A stretch of DNA of 64,000 nt from Nocardioides albus (lineage in GTDB: Bacteria; Actinomycetota; Actinomycetes; Propionibacteriales; Nocardioidaceae): the NCBI RefSeq assembly GCF_014648255.1, contig NZ_BMQT01000002.1, positions 248,001 through 312,000 on the forward strand, written 5' to 3'. Both the position numbers and the translations under genes were made by a program. Positions 17,305-25,546 of the stretch are shown one piece after another (position 1 is the first letter of the stretch; every line of letters begins with the position of its first letter). Under the pieces are notes generated by a model that saw only the letters and a list, made by a program, of their open reading frames with translations, was not told the origin of the DNA and searched no databases.

Positions 17305-18546
17305 CTATCTGCGTCGGGTGAAGCGGATGTCGCCGTTGGGGAGGCGTTCATGCAGGTATGCGGTGTCGTGGGCGCGGTGGTGGTGATGACTGCAGAGCAG
17401 GGCAGCGTTGTCGAGATCAGTCGGACCGCCGAGGGCCCAGGCGAGCCAGTGGTGGGCCTCGGCCCAAGTCCCGGGGATGTCACACCCCTCGGCCTCACAC
17501 GTTGCTGACCGCAGCAGGAGGGCGCGGCGCTGGGCGGCTTGGAAGAAGCGTTCTTTGCGTCCGAAGTCCAAGACCTCAGAGGGACCGCCGAGGACGGCGG
17601 GGATGATGTTCGCGGTGCACGCCAGGCGTCGGGCTTCGGCTGCGGTGATCGGGCTGCCGCCCACGATCTGGCCGATCCCGGCCTCGGTGCGGAGCTGGTC
17701 GAGGCCGATGGTCACGATCACGGTGGTGGCGTCCCCGCCATGGACCGGCAACCGGGCCGGATCCAGGGTCTCCAATAGCTGGCAGAACGCCCGCCCGAGC
17801 CGTCGGGCGTAGGGCAGGTAGTCGCCGGTCTCGGTCCGGGTCCCGTCATCACGCCGGGGAGAGGCGAACGCCTCCAGGTTGGTCGCGAGCCGGTCCGCGG
17901 TCGCGTCCGGGACCACCGTAGTGATCCGGGTGGTGCCGTCTCCGAGACGGCGCATGGTGAGCCGGGTCTTCTTCCGGGCGTGGGCCTCCTCGGCCGCGAG
18001 CCGTTTGGCCTCTTCGGCCTCAGCGATCTCGGGGGCGATGACGTCCAGGATCCGGCGTCCCAGGCGCCGCAGCTGGGTGGGGTCGAGCTCGGTGGCGTAG
18101 CCGACCAGGGCTTCCTCGGCCCTGGTCTTGATCTCAGGGTCGAGGTCGGCGGGAAGGTCGTCGAGGGCTGCGGTGATCACGGTGGCTTGGGCTGGGTTGC
18201 ATTCACCGGCGCGCATCGCTGCCGCGACTTGGTGGTAGGTCCGATCCAACGCCTGCGCGAGGCGTAGGTCGGCGCGCAGGTCCTCGGGTCGCTGGTGGGT
18301 GTGGTGATGCAACCAGGCCGCGACATCACGAGCCGCGCTCTCGGCGGCCACGTCATCAGCAGCCGCGAGGACTCGTAGCTCGAGCTCGGCCAGCTGGGCC
18401 TTGGCCCGGGCGATCTCGACCAGCGTCGCAGCCTTCTCCGAGGTGGTCATGAACGTCGGGTTCGCCCCGGCGACCCCGTCCAAGCAGGTAGTGATCGCGG
18501 CCACGGCCTCAAGCACGGGGTGCTGTGGCTGCTGCAGCGCGGTCAT
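17305..18546 (-). CDS. DUF222 / 13E12-type HNH endonuclease
   Basis: 413-aa protein. The N-terminal two thirds are the DUF222 (13E12 repeat) helical domain (ELELRVLAAADDVAAESAARDVAAWL, AGECNPAQATVITAALDDLP). The C-terminal HNH nuclease motif reads CEAEGCDIPGTWAEAHHW, then DLDNAALLCSHHHHRAHD, with the expected Cys pair and His residues. This is one of the most multiplied families in Nocardioides, often several copies per genome, and its role is unknown. ATG 18546 was chosen because GGAGG sits 8 nt upstream; the open frame to 19197 is not coding. It is upstream of tuf3 in the same direction, 299 nt apart. Confidence 0.88.
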   Translation of the reverse strand: MTALQQPQHPVLEAVAAITTCLDGVAGANPTFMTTSEKAATLVEIARAKAQLAELELRVLAAADDVAAESAARDVAAWLHHHTHQRPEDLRADLRLAQALDRTYHQVAAAMRAGECNPAQATVITAALDDLPADLDPEIKTRAEEALVGYATELDPTQLRRLGRRILDVIAPEIAEAEEAKRLAAEEAHARKKTRLTMRRLGDGTTRITTVVPDATADRLATNLEAFASPRRDDGTRTETGDYLPYARRLGRAFCQLLETLDPARLPVHGGDATTVIVTIGLDQLRTEAGIGQIVGGSPITAAEARRLACTANIIPAVLGGPSEVLDFGRKERFFQAAQRRALLLRSATCEAEGCDIPGTWAEAHHWLAWALGGPTDLDNAALLCSHHHHRAHDTAYLHERLPNGDIRFTRRR

Positions 18547-19063
18547 CACGTTCACCTCCGGACGTACGAACTCTTCACACCCGCAGATGCGGATGTGTTC
18601 TGGTTCGCTGGTCCCGGAGGCCCGGCAGTACGGGCTATTACTTACCCTCGCAGCTCGGCGCTCACGCCCCTGGATCCCCTGGATTACCCCGCACCCGTTG
18701 TGTCCCGGGTGAGTGGCACGCCTCAGTCTGAGGTGGTCGGCCATCACGCTCGCGCCTGCGCCGAGCCTATCACGCCCAGCAAACTGAATCCAGCGAAAAC
18801 GATGCAAAACCCGGTCAGGGACAGATATCCCAGCGAGAACCAAGACCGCTGCTGGAAGCCCGCAAGACAGTCGAATGGCACCCAGCCCGAACATCCTGGT
18901 TCTAGATCTCCCAACCCAGACAACGTATTGGCCCCACCCGTGCTGGAACTCTGTCACGAGACCAACGGACACACATCCAGCCGACCCACACGGCAGGCGG
19001 CAGCGAGCCGCCACCCCAAAGAAGGTGCGCATGCAGACGTTCCGCCCCTCCGCGCGAAGCCTC
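18547..19063. other. 517-nt intergenic region upstream of the HNH gene
   Basis: No gene recognised. Open frames cross it on both strands but show no family motifs, and base composition drops relative to neighbours (for example around 18,780-18,920). It should hold the promoter of the HNH gene and the 3' end of the oxidoreductase transcript. No strong inverted repeat or terminator was seen. Confidence 0.5.
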
Positions 19064-21340
19064 TCAGCGGCGAGGTTCGAGGCGAACCACGACGGACTTC
19101 GAGGTCGGCGTGCGGCTGCCGTCGGCGTAGGAGTCCAGGGGGATGAGGACGTTCGTCTCCGGGAAGTACGCCGCGGCGGAACCTCGAGGGGTGGCATAAG
19201 CGACGACGCGGAACCCCTCGGCGCGGCGCTCCCCGTCGGTCCAGACCGAGACGATGTCGACGGTGTCGCCGTCGGCGATACCGAGCTCGAGGAGGTCTTC
19301 GGCGTTGACGAACACGACGTGGCGCCCGCCCTTGATGCCGCGGTAGCGGTCGTCGTAGCCGTAGACGGTGGTGTTGAACTGGTCGTGGGAGCGCAGCGTC
19401 TGCAGCAGCAGGTGTCCTGGGGGAGCCGAGATCGCGGTCAGCGGGTTGGCGGTGATGCCGGCCCGCCCGGTGGCGGTGTGGAAGGTGCGGGTGTCGCGGG
19501 GGCCGTTGGGCAGGGCGAAGCCGCCGGGCGCCTTCAGCCGGGTCTCGAAGTCCTCGAAGCCCGGGACCACCGCGGAGATGTGCTGACGGATCCGGGAGTA
19601 GTCGGTGCCCATCCCGGCCCAGTCGACCTTGTCGGAGGAGCCGAACAGGGCGTCGCCGATAGCGCAGATGATGCCTACCTCGCTGCGCAGCTCCTTCGAG
19701 CCGGGCAGGAGCCGACCGTAGGAGGCGTGGACCATTCCCATCGAGTCCTCGACGGTGACGTACTGCTCGCGGCCGCCGGTCTCGTCGCGCTCGGTGCGAC
19801 CCAGGCAGGGCAGGATCAGGGCCTCGCGGCCGTGGTGGAGGTGGCTGCGGTTGAGCTTGGTCGAGATCTGGACGGTGAGGCCGACGTTGGCCAGCGCCGC
19901 GGTGGTGACGGCGGTGTCGGGCGTCGCCGCGGCGAAGTTGCCGCCCAGAGCGATGAAGACGTCGACCGCGCCGTCGCGCATCGCCTCGATCGCGGCGACC
20001 ACGTCGAAGCCCTCCTCACGCGGTGGCGTGATGCCGAACTCGTCACCGACCGCGTCCAGGAACCACGCCGGAGGCTTCTCCCAGATGCCCATCGTGCGGT
20101 CGCCCTGCACGTTGGAGTGGCCACGGACCGGGCAGGCGCCCGCACCGGGCTTGCCGATGTTGCCGCGCAGCAGCAGGAACGAGGCGATCTCACGGATCGT
20201 GGCGACCGAGTTCTTGTGCTGGGTCAGACCCATCGCCCAGCACACGATGATGCGCTCGCGGGACTCGACCAGGTCGGTCAGCGACTCGATCTCCTCACGG
20301 GAGATGCCGCTGAGCCGGGTGATCTCGTCCCACCCCATCGCTGCCCAAGCCTGTGCCGCGACCTCGAAACCGTCGGTGTGCTCCTCGATGAAGGGGTGCG
20401 CGATGGCGTCGCGCTCGACGAGCAGCTTGTTGATCCCGGCGAACAGCGCCAGGTCGCCGTTGACCTGCACGGGCACGTGGACGTCGGCGAGCTGGGTGCC
20501 GACGCCGGTGACGCCGCGTACGGTCTGCGGGTTGCGGAACCGCCCCATCCCAGCCTCGCGCAGCGGGTTGATCGAGACGACCTTGGCGCCGTTCTCCTTG
20601 GCGGACTCGAGCGCGGTCAGCATCCGTGGGTGGTTGGTGCCGGGGTTCTGGCCGACCACGAAGATCAGGTCGGAGTGTTCGGCGAGGTCGTCGTAGGTCA
20701 CCGTGCCCTTGCCGATGCCGATGACCTCGCCGAGCGCGGTGCCGCTGGACTCGTGGCACATGTTGGAGCAGTCGGGCAGGTTGTTGGTGCCGAGCTGGCG
20801 GGCGAGCACCTGATAGGCGAAGGCGGCCTCGTTGGACGCCCTCCCGGAGGTGTAGAAGACCGAACGGTCCGGATCGGTCGCACGCATCCGGTCGGCGATC
20901 AGCGAGATCGCGTCCGACCAGGTGATGGGGGAGTAGTGGGTCGCGCCGGGAGCGAGGTGCATGGGCTCGGTCAGGCGGCCCTGCGCCTCCAGCCAGTGGT
21001 CGTCGCGCTCGTCGAGCGAGGCGACCGAGTTGGCCGCGAAGAAGTCGCGGTCGACCCGCTTGCGGGTGGCCTCCCACGCCACGGCCTTGGCGCCGTTCTC
21101 GCAGAACTCGGCCGCCTTGCGGTGGTCGGGATCCGGCCAGGCGCACGATGGACAGTCGAAGCCGCCGACCTGGTTGACCTTGAGCAGCGTCTGCAGACTG
21201 CGCTTGGGGCCCATCTCGCGCAGCGCGTACTCCACGGAGTGGGCCACACCGGGGAGTCCGACCGCGGCCGTCTCCGGCTCGGTGACGCGGAGGGTGGGTT
21301 CGGGCAGGTCGACGGAGTGCTCGGTGCTCACCCGAAGCAC
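19064..21340 (-). CDS. FdhF/YdeP-family molybdopterin oxidoreductase
   Basis: 758-aa molybdopterin enzyme of the YdeP subgroup of formate-dehydrogenase-like proteins. Typical features are GGFDCPSCAWPDPDHRKAAEFCENG near residue 60, SGRASNEAAFAYQVLARQLGTNNLPDC, SNMCHESSGTALGE with a Cys at the likely Mo-ligand position, VGQNPGTNHPRML, and the C-terminal molydopterin-dinucleotide domain (HLLLQTLRSHDQFNTTVYG). No twin-Arg signal, so it is cytoplasmic. Physiological substrate is unknown; E. coli YdeP is linked to acid resistance. No fdhD or other subunit is adjacent. The GTG start at 21340 lies 1 nt beyond the ABC permease stop, suggesting translational coupling with it. GTG 21331 is an alternative. 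Confidence 0.87.
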   Translation of the reverse strand: MLRVSTEHSVDLPEPTLRVTEPETAAVGLPGVAHSVEYALREMGPKRSLQTLLKVNQVGGFDCPSCAWPDPDHRKAAEFCENGAKAVAWEATRKRVDRDFFAANSVASLDERDDHWLEAQGRLTEPMHLAPGATHYSPITWSDAISLIADRMRATDPDRSVFYTSGRASNEAAFAYQVLARQLGTNNLPDCSNMCHESSGTALGEVIGIGKGTVTYDDLAEHSDLIFVVGQNPGTNHPRMLTALESAKENGAKVVSINPLREAGMGRFRNPQTVRGVTGVGTQLADVHVPVQVNGDLALFAGINKLLVERDAIAHPFIEEHTDGFEVAAQAWAAMGWDEITRLSGISREEIESLTDLVESRERIIVCWAMGLTQHKNSVATIREIASFLLLRGNIGKPGAGACPVRGHSNVQGDRTMGIWEKPPAWFLDAVGDEFGITPPREEGFDVVAAIEAMRDGAVDVFIALGGNFAAATPDTAVTTAALANVGLTVQISTKLNRSHLHHGREALILPCLGRTERDETGGREQYVTVEDSMGMVHASYGRLLPGSKELRSEVGIICAIGDALFGSSDKVDWAGMGTDYSRIRQHISAVVPGFEDFETRLKAPGGFALPNGPRDTRTFHTATGRAGITANPLTAISAPPGHLLLQTLRSHDQFNTTVYGYDDRYRGIKGGRHVVFVNAEDLLELGIADGDTVDIVSVWTDGERRAEGFRVVAYATPRGSAAAYFPETNVLIPLDSYADGSRTPTSKSVVVRLEPRR

Positions 21341-21341
21341 A

Positions 21342-23954
21342 CTACTCCGAGGCGATGGCCTTGAGGACGTCTTCCCTCCCTGCGCGGATGGCCGGGAGGA
21401 GCGCGGCCAGGACGCCGACGACCACCGCGATCGCCATGAAGACGGCCAGCTGATCGAGCGGCACCCGCAGGCTGGTGAGGTCTTCGCGCAGCGCGTCGCG
21501 CAGCAGCACCCCGAAGAGCACCCCGAGGGCTAGCCCGAGGACCGCGCCGAGGACCGCGATCGTCACCGACTCGAGGGTGATCATCCGGCGCAGCTGGCCG
21601 CGGGAGAGGCCGATGGCGCGCAGCAGACCGATCTCGCGGGTGCGCTCGATGACGCTGAGACCCAGGGTGTTGACGATGCCGATCACGGCGATCACGATCG
21701 CCAGCGCGAGCAGGCCGTAGATCATGTAGAGCAGCTGGTTGACCTGACCCTTGATCGACTCGGCGAACTCGTCCTTGTCCTGCACCGCGACCACCGGACG
21801 GTCCGCGACGAGCTTGTCGAGACGCTCGTGGACCACGGCCGGGTCGGCGCCCGGCGTGAGAAGAATGCTGAGCGAGGCGTCCTCCCGCGGCACCTTCGCC
21901 TCGACGAGGTCCTCGATGCGTACGGTGATGTCCCCGGTGACCTGGGTCTTCGCGATGATCCCGCTGATCTGCGGATGCAGCTGGCGGCCGCTGCGAAAGG
22001 TGAGGTCGATGCGTTCCCCGAGCTGCCACTTGTGCTCCTTCGCGGCCTCCTCGGTGATCAGCACCTGGCCGGGCTTGACGTCATCGCTGCCCTCGAGCAC
22101 GTCCAGGTCGTAGATCCGCGGCATGTCCTCGTCGACGCCGAAGAGGAACGCGGGCTCGTTCTTCTTCGGGTTCTGCAGGTCCACCTTGCCGATGACGGCC
22201 TGGGCCACCTGGGAACGGGAGACGGTCGCGACGCCCTCGACCTTCTCCATCTCGTCGCCGATCGAGGTCGGGAACGGGGTGAAGGTCGGACTCTGCACGA
22301 TCAGGTCGGGCTTGAACTCCTCCTCGACCACATCGCTGATCGAGGCGTTCATCGAGGCGGCGAGCACCCCGATCAACGAGACCAGCGCCAGCCCGATCAT
22401 CAACGCCGACGCGGTGGCGCCGGTGCGCCGCGGGTCGCGCATCGCGTTCTGCCCGGCGAGCTTGCCGGTCATCCCGAAGACCAACCCTGAGACGGTACGC
22501 AGTGCCGCCAGCACCGGCCGGCCCAGGAAGGCGCTGATCCAGGCGACCGAGAGGATCGAGACACCAGCTCCGACGCCCACCCACAGTGCCGGGCTCGTCG
22601 GCACCTCGAACCCACCGGGCAGGCTGATCTCGGGGATCCCGATCCGTGGCATCGCCGCGAGCACGAGGCCGACCGCCAGCAGGACGAGCCCCACCGACGT
22701 ACGCAGGACGGTGGATCTGGCGGGCGGCTGGGTGTCCTCGCGCATGGCCGCCACCGGCGGGACCTTCGCGGCCCGGCGCGAGGGAAGCAGTGCGGCGGCG
22801 AGCGTGACGAAGACGCCTACGGCGTAGGAGATCCCGATGGTGCGTGGGGTGAGGTCGAGTACGTCGGAGGCGATCTCCAGCCCGGCCTGACGGAAGACGG
22901 CGGCCAGGCCGTGAGCCAGTCCCCAACCGGCGAGGACCCCGATGGTGGCCGCGATCAGCGCCATCACCAGCGCTTCGAAGAGCACCGAGACGGTGACCTG
23001 GCGGCGCGAGGCGCCCAGGGCGCGCAGCAGAGCCAGCTGACGCGAACGCTGCGCGATCAGGATCGAGAACGTGTTGACGATGATGAAGGCACCGACGATC
23101 ACTGCGATCACGGCGAAGACGATCAGGAAGACCGAGATCACATCGAGGAAGTCGCCGATGGCATCCTCGGACTCCGCGACCACCTTGTCGCCGGTGACGG
23201 CCTCGAAGCCGTCCGGGACGACCGTGTTCGCAGCCTCGACCAGCTCCTTCTGGCTGACACCGGGGGCAGCGGTCAGGGAGACGGCGGCGTAGACGTCCTT
23301 CCCCTCGGTGAACAGCTCCTGCGCACCGGCGGTGCTGAAGACGAGCAGCTGCGCGCCGGCGGTGCCGCCGCCGTTGAAGGCGGCGATGCCCGTGAGGGTG
23401 GCCTTGCGCCGGGTCTCGCCCTGAGGCGCGATCAGCGTGACCGCGTCGCCCACCTCGTAGCCGGCCTTCTCCGCGGTCGCCCCGTCGAGGACGAGCTCCT
23501 TCTCGGTCTTCGGCCAGCTTCCCAGGTCGAGCTCGAGCATCGGCTCGCCGAGGAGGTTGGGCGAGCCGGTGTGGTTGAACGCCAGCGTGGGTGCGCCGGA
23601 GCTGCTGACCAGCTTGTCCTCGGTGTCGAGCACGTAGAGTCCGGCACCCTGGACGACGCCGTCGGCGCGGGCGACCTCCGGCAGCGTACGCAGCCTCTCG
23701 ATGGCCTCCGGTCGCAGCATCGCCTCGCTGCCGCCGCCGGGACGAGCGGCGTCCTCGGTCGCGGTGGTGCTGTTGGCCGGCCGCACCTGGGCATCGGGGG
23801 TGGAGCCGTTGATGATCCCGGAGAAGGTGCGGTCGAGGCCGTGGGAGAAGGTGAGTACGCCGGCCAGGAACGCCACGCCCAGCACGATCGCGAGGGTCGA
23901 CATGAGCAGGCGCACCTTGTGCGCGGCGAGGTTGCGCAGCGTCAGCCGGAGCAC
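21342..23954 (-). CDS. ABC transporter permease, two FtsX domains (MacB/LolC-like)
   Basis: 870-aa inner-membrane protein. The N-terminal helix (LLMSTLAIVLGVAFLAGVLTFSHGLD) is followed by a large extracytoplasmic MacB-PCD-like domain. A first FtsX domain follows (helices around residues 260-380, with RSRQLALLRALGASRRQVT), then further central helices, a second PCD-like domain and a C-terminal FtsX domain (YMIYGLLALAIVIAVIGIVNTLGLS, RTREIGLLRAIGLSRGQLRRM). Such permeases export lipids, peptides or drugs or transmit mechanical force, so the substrate is open. GTG 23954 is preferred (GAGGTGG upstream, direct start of the membrane helix). It works with the ATPase coded immediately upstream at 24,040-24,825. 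Confidence 0.9.
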   Translation of the reverse strand: MLRLTLRNLAAHKVRLLMSTLAIVLGVAFLAGVLTFSHGLDRTFSGIINGSTPDAQVRPANSTTATEDAARPGGGSEAMLRPEAIERLRTLPEVARADGVVQGAGLYVLDTEDKLVSSSGAPTLAFNHTGSPNLLGEPMLELDLGSWPKTEKELVLDGATAEKAGYEVGDAVTLIAPQGETRRKATLTGIAAFNGGGTAGAQLLVFSTAGAQELFTEGKDVYAAVSLTAAPGVSQKELVEAANTVVPDGFEAVTGDKVVAESEDAIGDFLDVISVFLIVFAVIAVIVGAFIIVNTFSILIAQRSRQLALLRALGASRRQVTVSVLFEALVMALIAATIGVLAGWGLAHGLAAVFRQAGLEIASDVLDLTPRTIGISYAVGVFVTLAAALLPSRRAAKVPPVAAMREDTQPPARSTVLRTSVGLVLLAVGLVLAAMPRIGIPEISLPGGFEVPTSPALWVGVGAGVSILSVAWISAFLGRPVLAALRTVSGLVFGMTGKLAGQNAMRDPRRTGATASALMIGLALVSLIGVLAASMNASISDVVEEEFKPDLIVQSPTFTPFPTSIGDEMEKVEGVATVSRSQVAQAVIGKVDLQNPKKNEPAFLFGVDEDMPRIYDLDVLEGSDDVKPGQVLITEEAAKEHKWQLGERIDLTFRSGRQLHPQISGIIAKTQVTGDITVRIEDLVEAKVPREDASLSILLTPGADPAVVHERLDKLVADRPVVAVQDKDEFAESIKGQVNQLLYMIYGLLALAIVIAVIGIVNTLGLSVIERTREIGLLRAIGLSRGQLRRMITLESVTIAVLGAVLGLALGVLFGVLLRDALREDLTSLRVPLDQLAVFMAIAVVVGVLAALLPAIRAGREDVLKAIASE

Positions 23955-24039
23955 GCCGCCACCTCGGTCGCGCAAGCGCCAGGGTACGGAGGTGGCGGCG
24001 TGCCGATTGTCTGGTTCACTCGCTGACGCTCGTTCACCC

Positions 24040-24825
24040 TCAGGCGTCCTCGCCGATCGGGGCCAGCCCCATCGCCCGCGACTGCAGGTCGGCCATGTGG
24101 GCCAGGATCTGCTCGCGGCTCGGCTTGGCCAGCTCGTCGACGATGCGGCCGTCGGCCAGGAAGATCACCCGGTCGCAGTAGGAGGCCGCCACCGGGTCGT
24201 GGGAGACCATGACGATGGTCTGCCCCAGATCGTCGACGCTGTGGCGCAGGAAGTCGAGCACCTGGGCCGCCGAGGTGGAGTCGAGGTTGCCGGTGGGCTC
24301 GTCGGCGAAGACGATGTCGGGCCTGGAGACCAGCGCCCGGGCGCAGGCGACCCGCTGCTGCTGCCCGCCGGAGAGCTCGCTCGGCTTGTGGTCGAGCCGC
24401 GGCCGCAGCCCCACCGTGTCGATGACCTGGTCGAACCAGCCCTTCTCCGGCTTCCTCCGCGCGAGCGAGAGGGGCAGCAGGATGTTCTCCTGCGCGGTCA
24501 GCGTCGGAACCAGGTTGAACGCCTGGAAGACGAACCCGATCTTGTCACGGCGCAGCGCCGTGAGACGACGGTCGCGAAGCCGGCCGAGCTTGCGACCGCC
24601 GACGACCACCTCGCCGGACGTGGGCTTGTCGAGTGCCGCCAGGCAATGCATCAGCGTCGACTTGCCCGAGCCGCTCGGGCCCATGATCGCGGTGAACTGC
24701 CCGGCGTAGAGGTCCAGGCTCACGCCGTCGAGCGCGCGGACCTCCGCGGCGCCCTTGCCGTACGTCTTGTGCAGGTCGATCGCCTGGGCGGCGATCTCAC
24801 GCGGTGCCGGGTCTGTGAGGCTCAC
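24040..24825 (-). CDS. ABC transporter ATP-binding protein (MacB/LolD type)
   Basis: 261-aa ATPase. Walker A GPSGSGKST (about residue 51), Q-loop FVFQAFNLVPTLTAQENILLP, signature LSGGQQQR, Walker B IVFADEPTGNLDS and the H-loop MVSHDPVAA are all intact. The sequence is typical of the ATPases that pair with FtsX-type permeases. It is the first gene of the pair with the permease at 21,342-23,954, 85 nt apart; the YdeP-type oxidoreductase gene follows in the same direction and may be read through. Start ATG-equivalent at 24825 is consistent with family length. Confidence 0.93.
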   Translation of the reverse strand: MSLTDPAPREIAAQAIDLHKTYGKGAAEVRALDGVSLDLYAGQFTAIMGPSGSGKSTLMHCLAALDKPTSGEVVVGGRKLGRLRDRRLTALRRDKIGFVFQAFNLVPTLTAQENILLPLSLARRKPEKGWFDQVIDTVGLRPRLDHKPSELSGGQQQRVACARALVSRPDIVFADEPTGNLDSTSAAQVLDFLRHSVDDLGQTIVMVSHDPVAASYCDRVIFLADGRIVDELAKPSREQILAHMADLQSRAMGLAPIGEDA

Positions 24826-24910
24826 GCCTCAACTCTTGCCTACAGGTGGTTGGGGTGCATGCCAATTCGGGGCGTAGAGCGCGGCACGTTGCTTCTAGGT
24901 GTGGATCTCG

Positions 24911-24998
24911 ACCCGCTTCGCGGGTTCGCAAGCTCACCCGCTGCGCTCGCTCGATCTCCTCGCGTTACGCCCCTGCTCGCTTCGCTCGCAGGGGCGTA
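24911..24998. repeat. Palindromic intergenic repeat between carbonic anhydrase and ABC ATPase genes
   Basis: Two hairpins: ACCCGC (24911-24916) with GCGGGT (24920-24925), and tacgcccctgc (24966-24976) with gcaggggcgta (24988-24998). Between them are ctcgct-rich segments like those of the REP-like elements elsewhere in the window. The second hairpin lies 9 nt after the carbonic anhydrase stop on the leftward strand and may terminate that gene. Confidence 0.55.
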
Positions 24999-25007
24999 GG
25001 CTCGGAC

Positions 25008-25505
25008 TCAGATCTTCTGGCTGAGTAGACCCGTGTCGACGTCGTAGATGAACCCGCCGACCTTGACGTCCTCGGGGACGAAGGGGTGGGAGCGAACCTT
25101 GGCGACGTCCTCGGCGAGCGCGCGGGTCTGGTCGTCGACGACGACGGTCAGGTCGAGCCAGGAGGCGTCCTGGTCCGCCGACTCGGCGAGCTTGGCGCGC
25201 AGCTCGACCTCGGTGTTGGAGGCGACCGCACAGCGGGTGTGGGGCACGATCAGGATGCGCTTGACGTTGAGGAGGTGGACGCCGAGCACCAGTGCCTCCA
25301 TCGCCTGCGGGGTGACCCGGCCGCCGGGGTTGCGGAAGATCTTGGCGTCACCCAGACCCAGGCCGAGCATGGCGAGCGGCTCGATCCGGGAATCCATGCA
25401 GGTCACGATGGCGACGCCGGCGTGAGCGACGCCGTCGAAGCCTCCGTCATCGAACTTCTCGGCATAGTCGCGGTTCGCAGCAAGCAGGTCATCGAAGTCG
25501 GCCAT
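25008..25505 (-). CDS. Beta-class carbonic anhydrase
   Basis: 165-aa enzyme interconverting CO2 and bicarbonate in the cytosol. Zinc and catalytic residues are visible: Cys, Asp and Arg in VTCMDSRIEP (residues about 34-43) and His and Cys in VPHTRCAV (about 87-94), with the conserved FRNPGGRVT between. Length fits the short actinobacterial beta-CA type. It is divergent from the M3 peptidase gene with 41 nt between starts. Confidence 0.93.
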   Translation of the reverse strand: MADFDDLLAANRDYAEKFDDGGFDGVAHAGVAIVTCMDSRIEPLAMLGLGLGDAKIFRNPGGRVTPQAMEALVLGVHLLNVKRILIVPHTRCAVASNTEVELRAKLAESADQDASWLDLTVVVDDQTRALAEDVAKVRSHPFVPEDVKVGGFIYDVDTGLLSQKI

Positions 25506-25546
25506 AGGGCCAAAAGTAGCCGATATCGCGGCGACGACCTCGACGT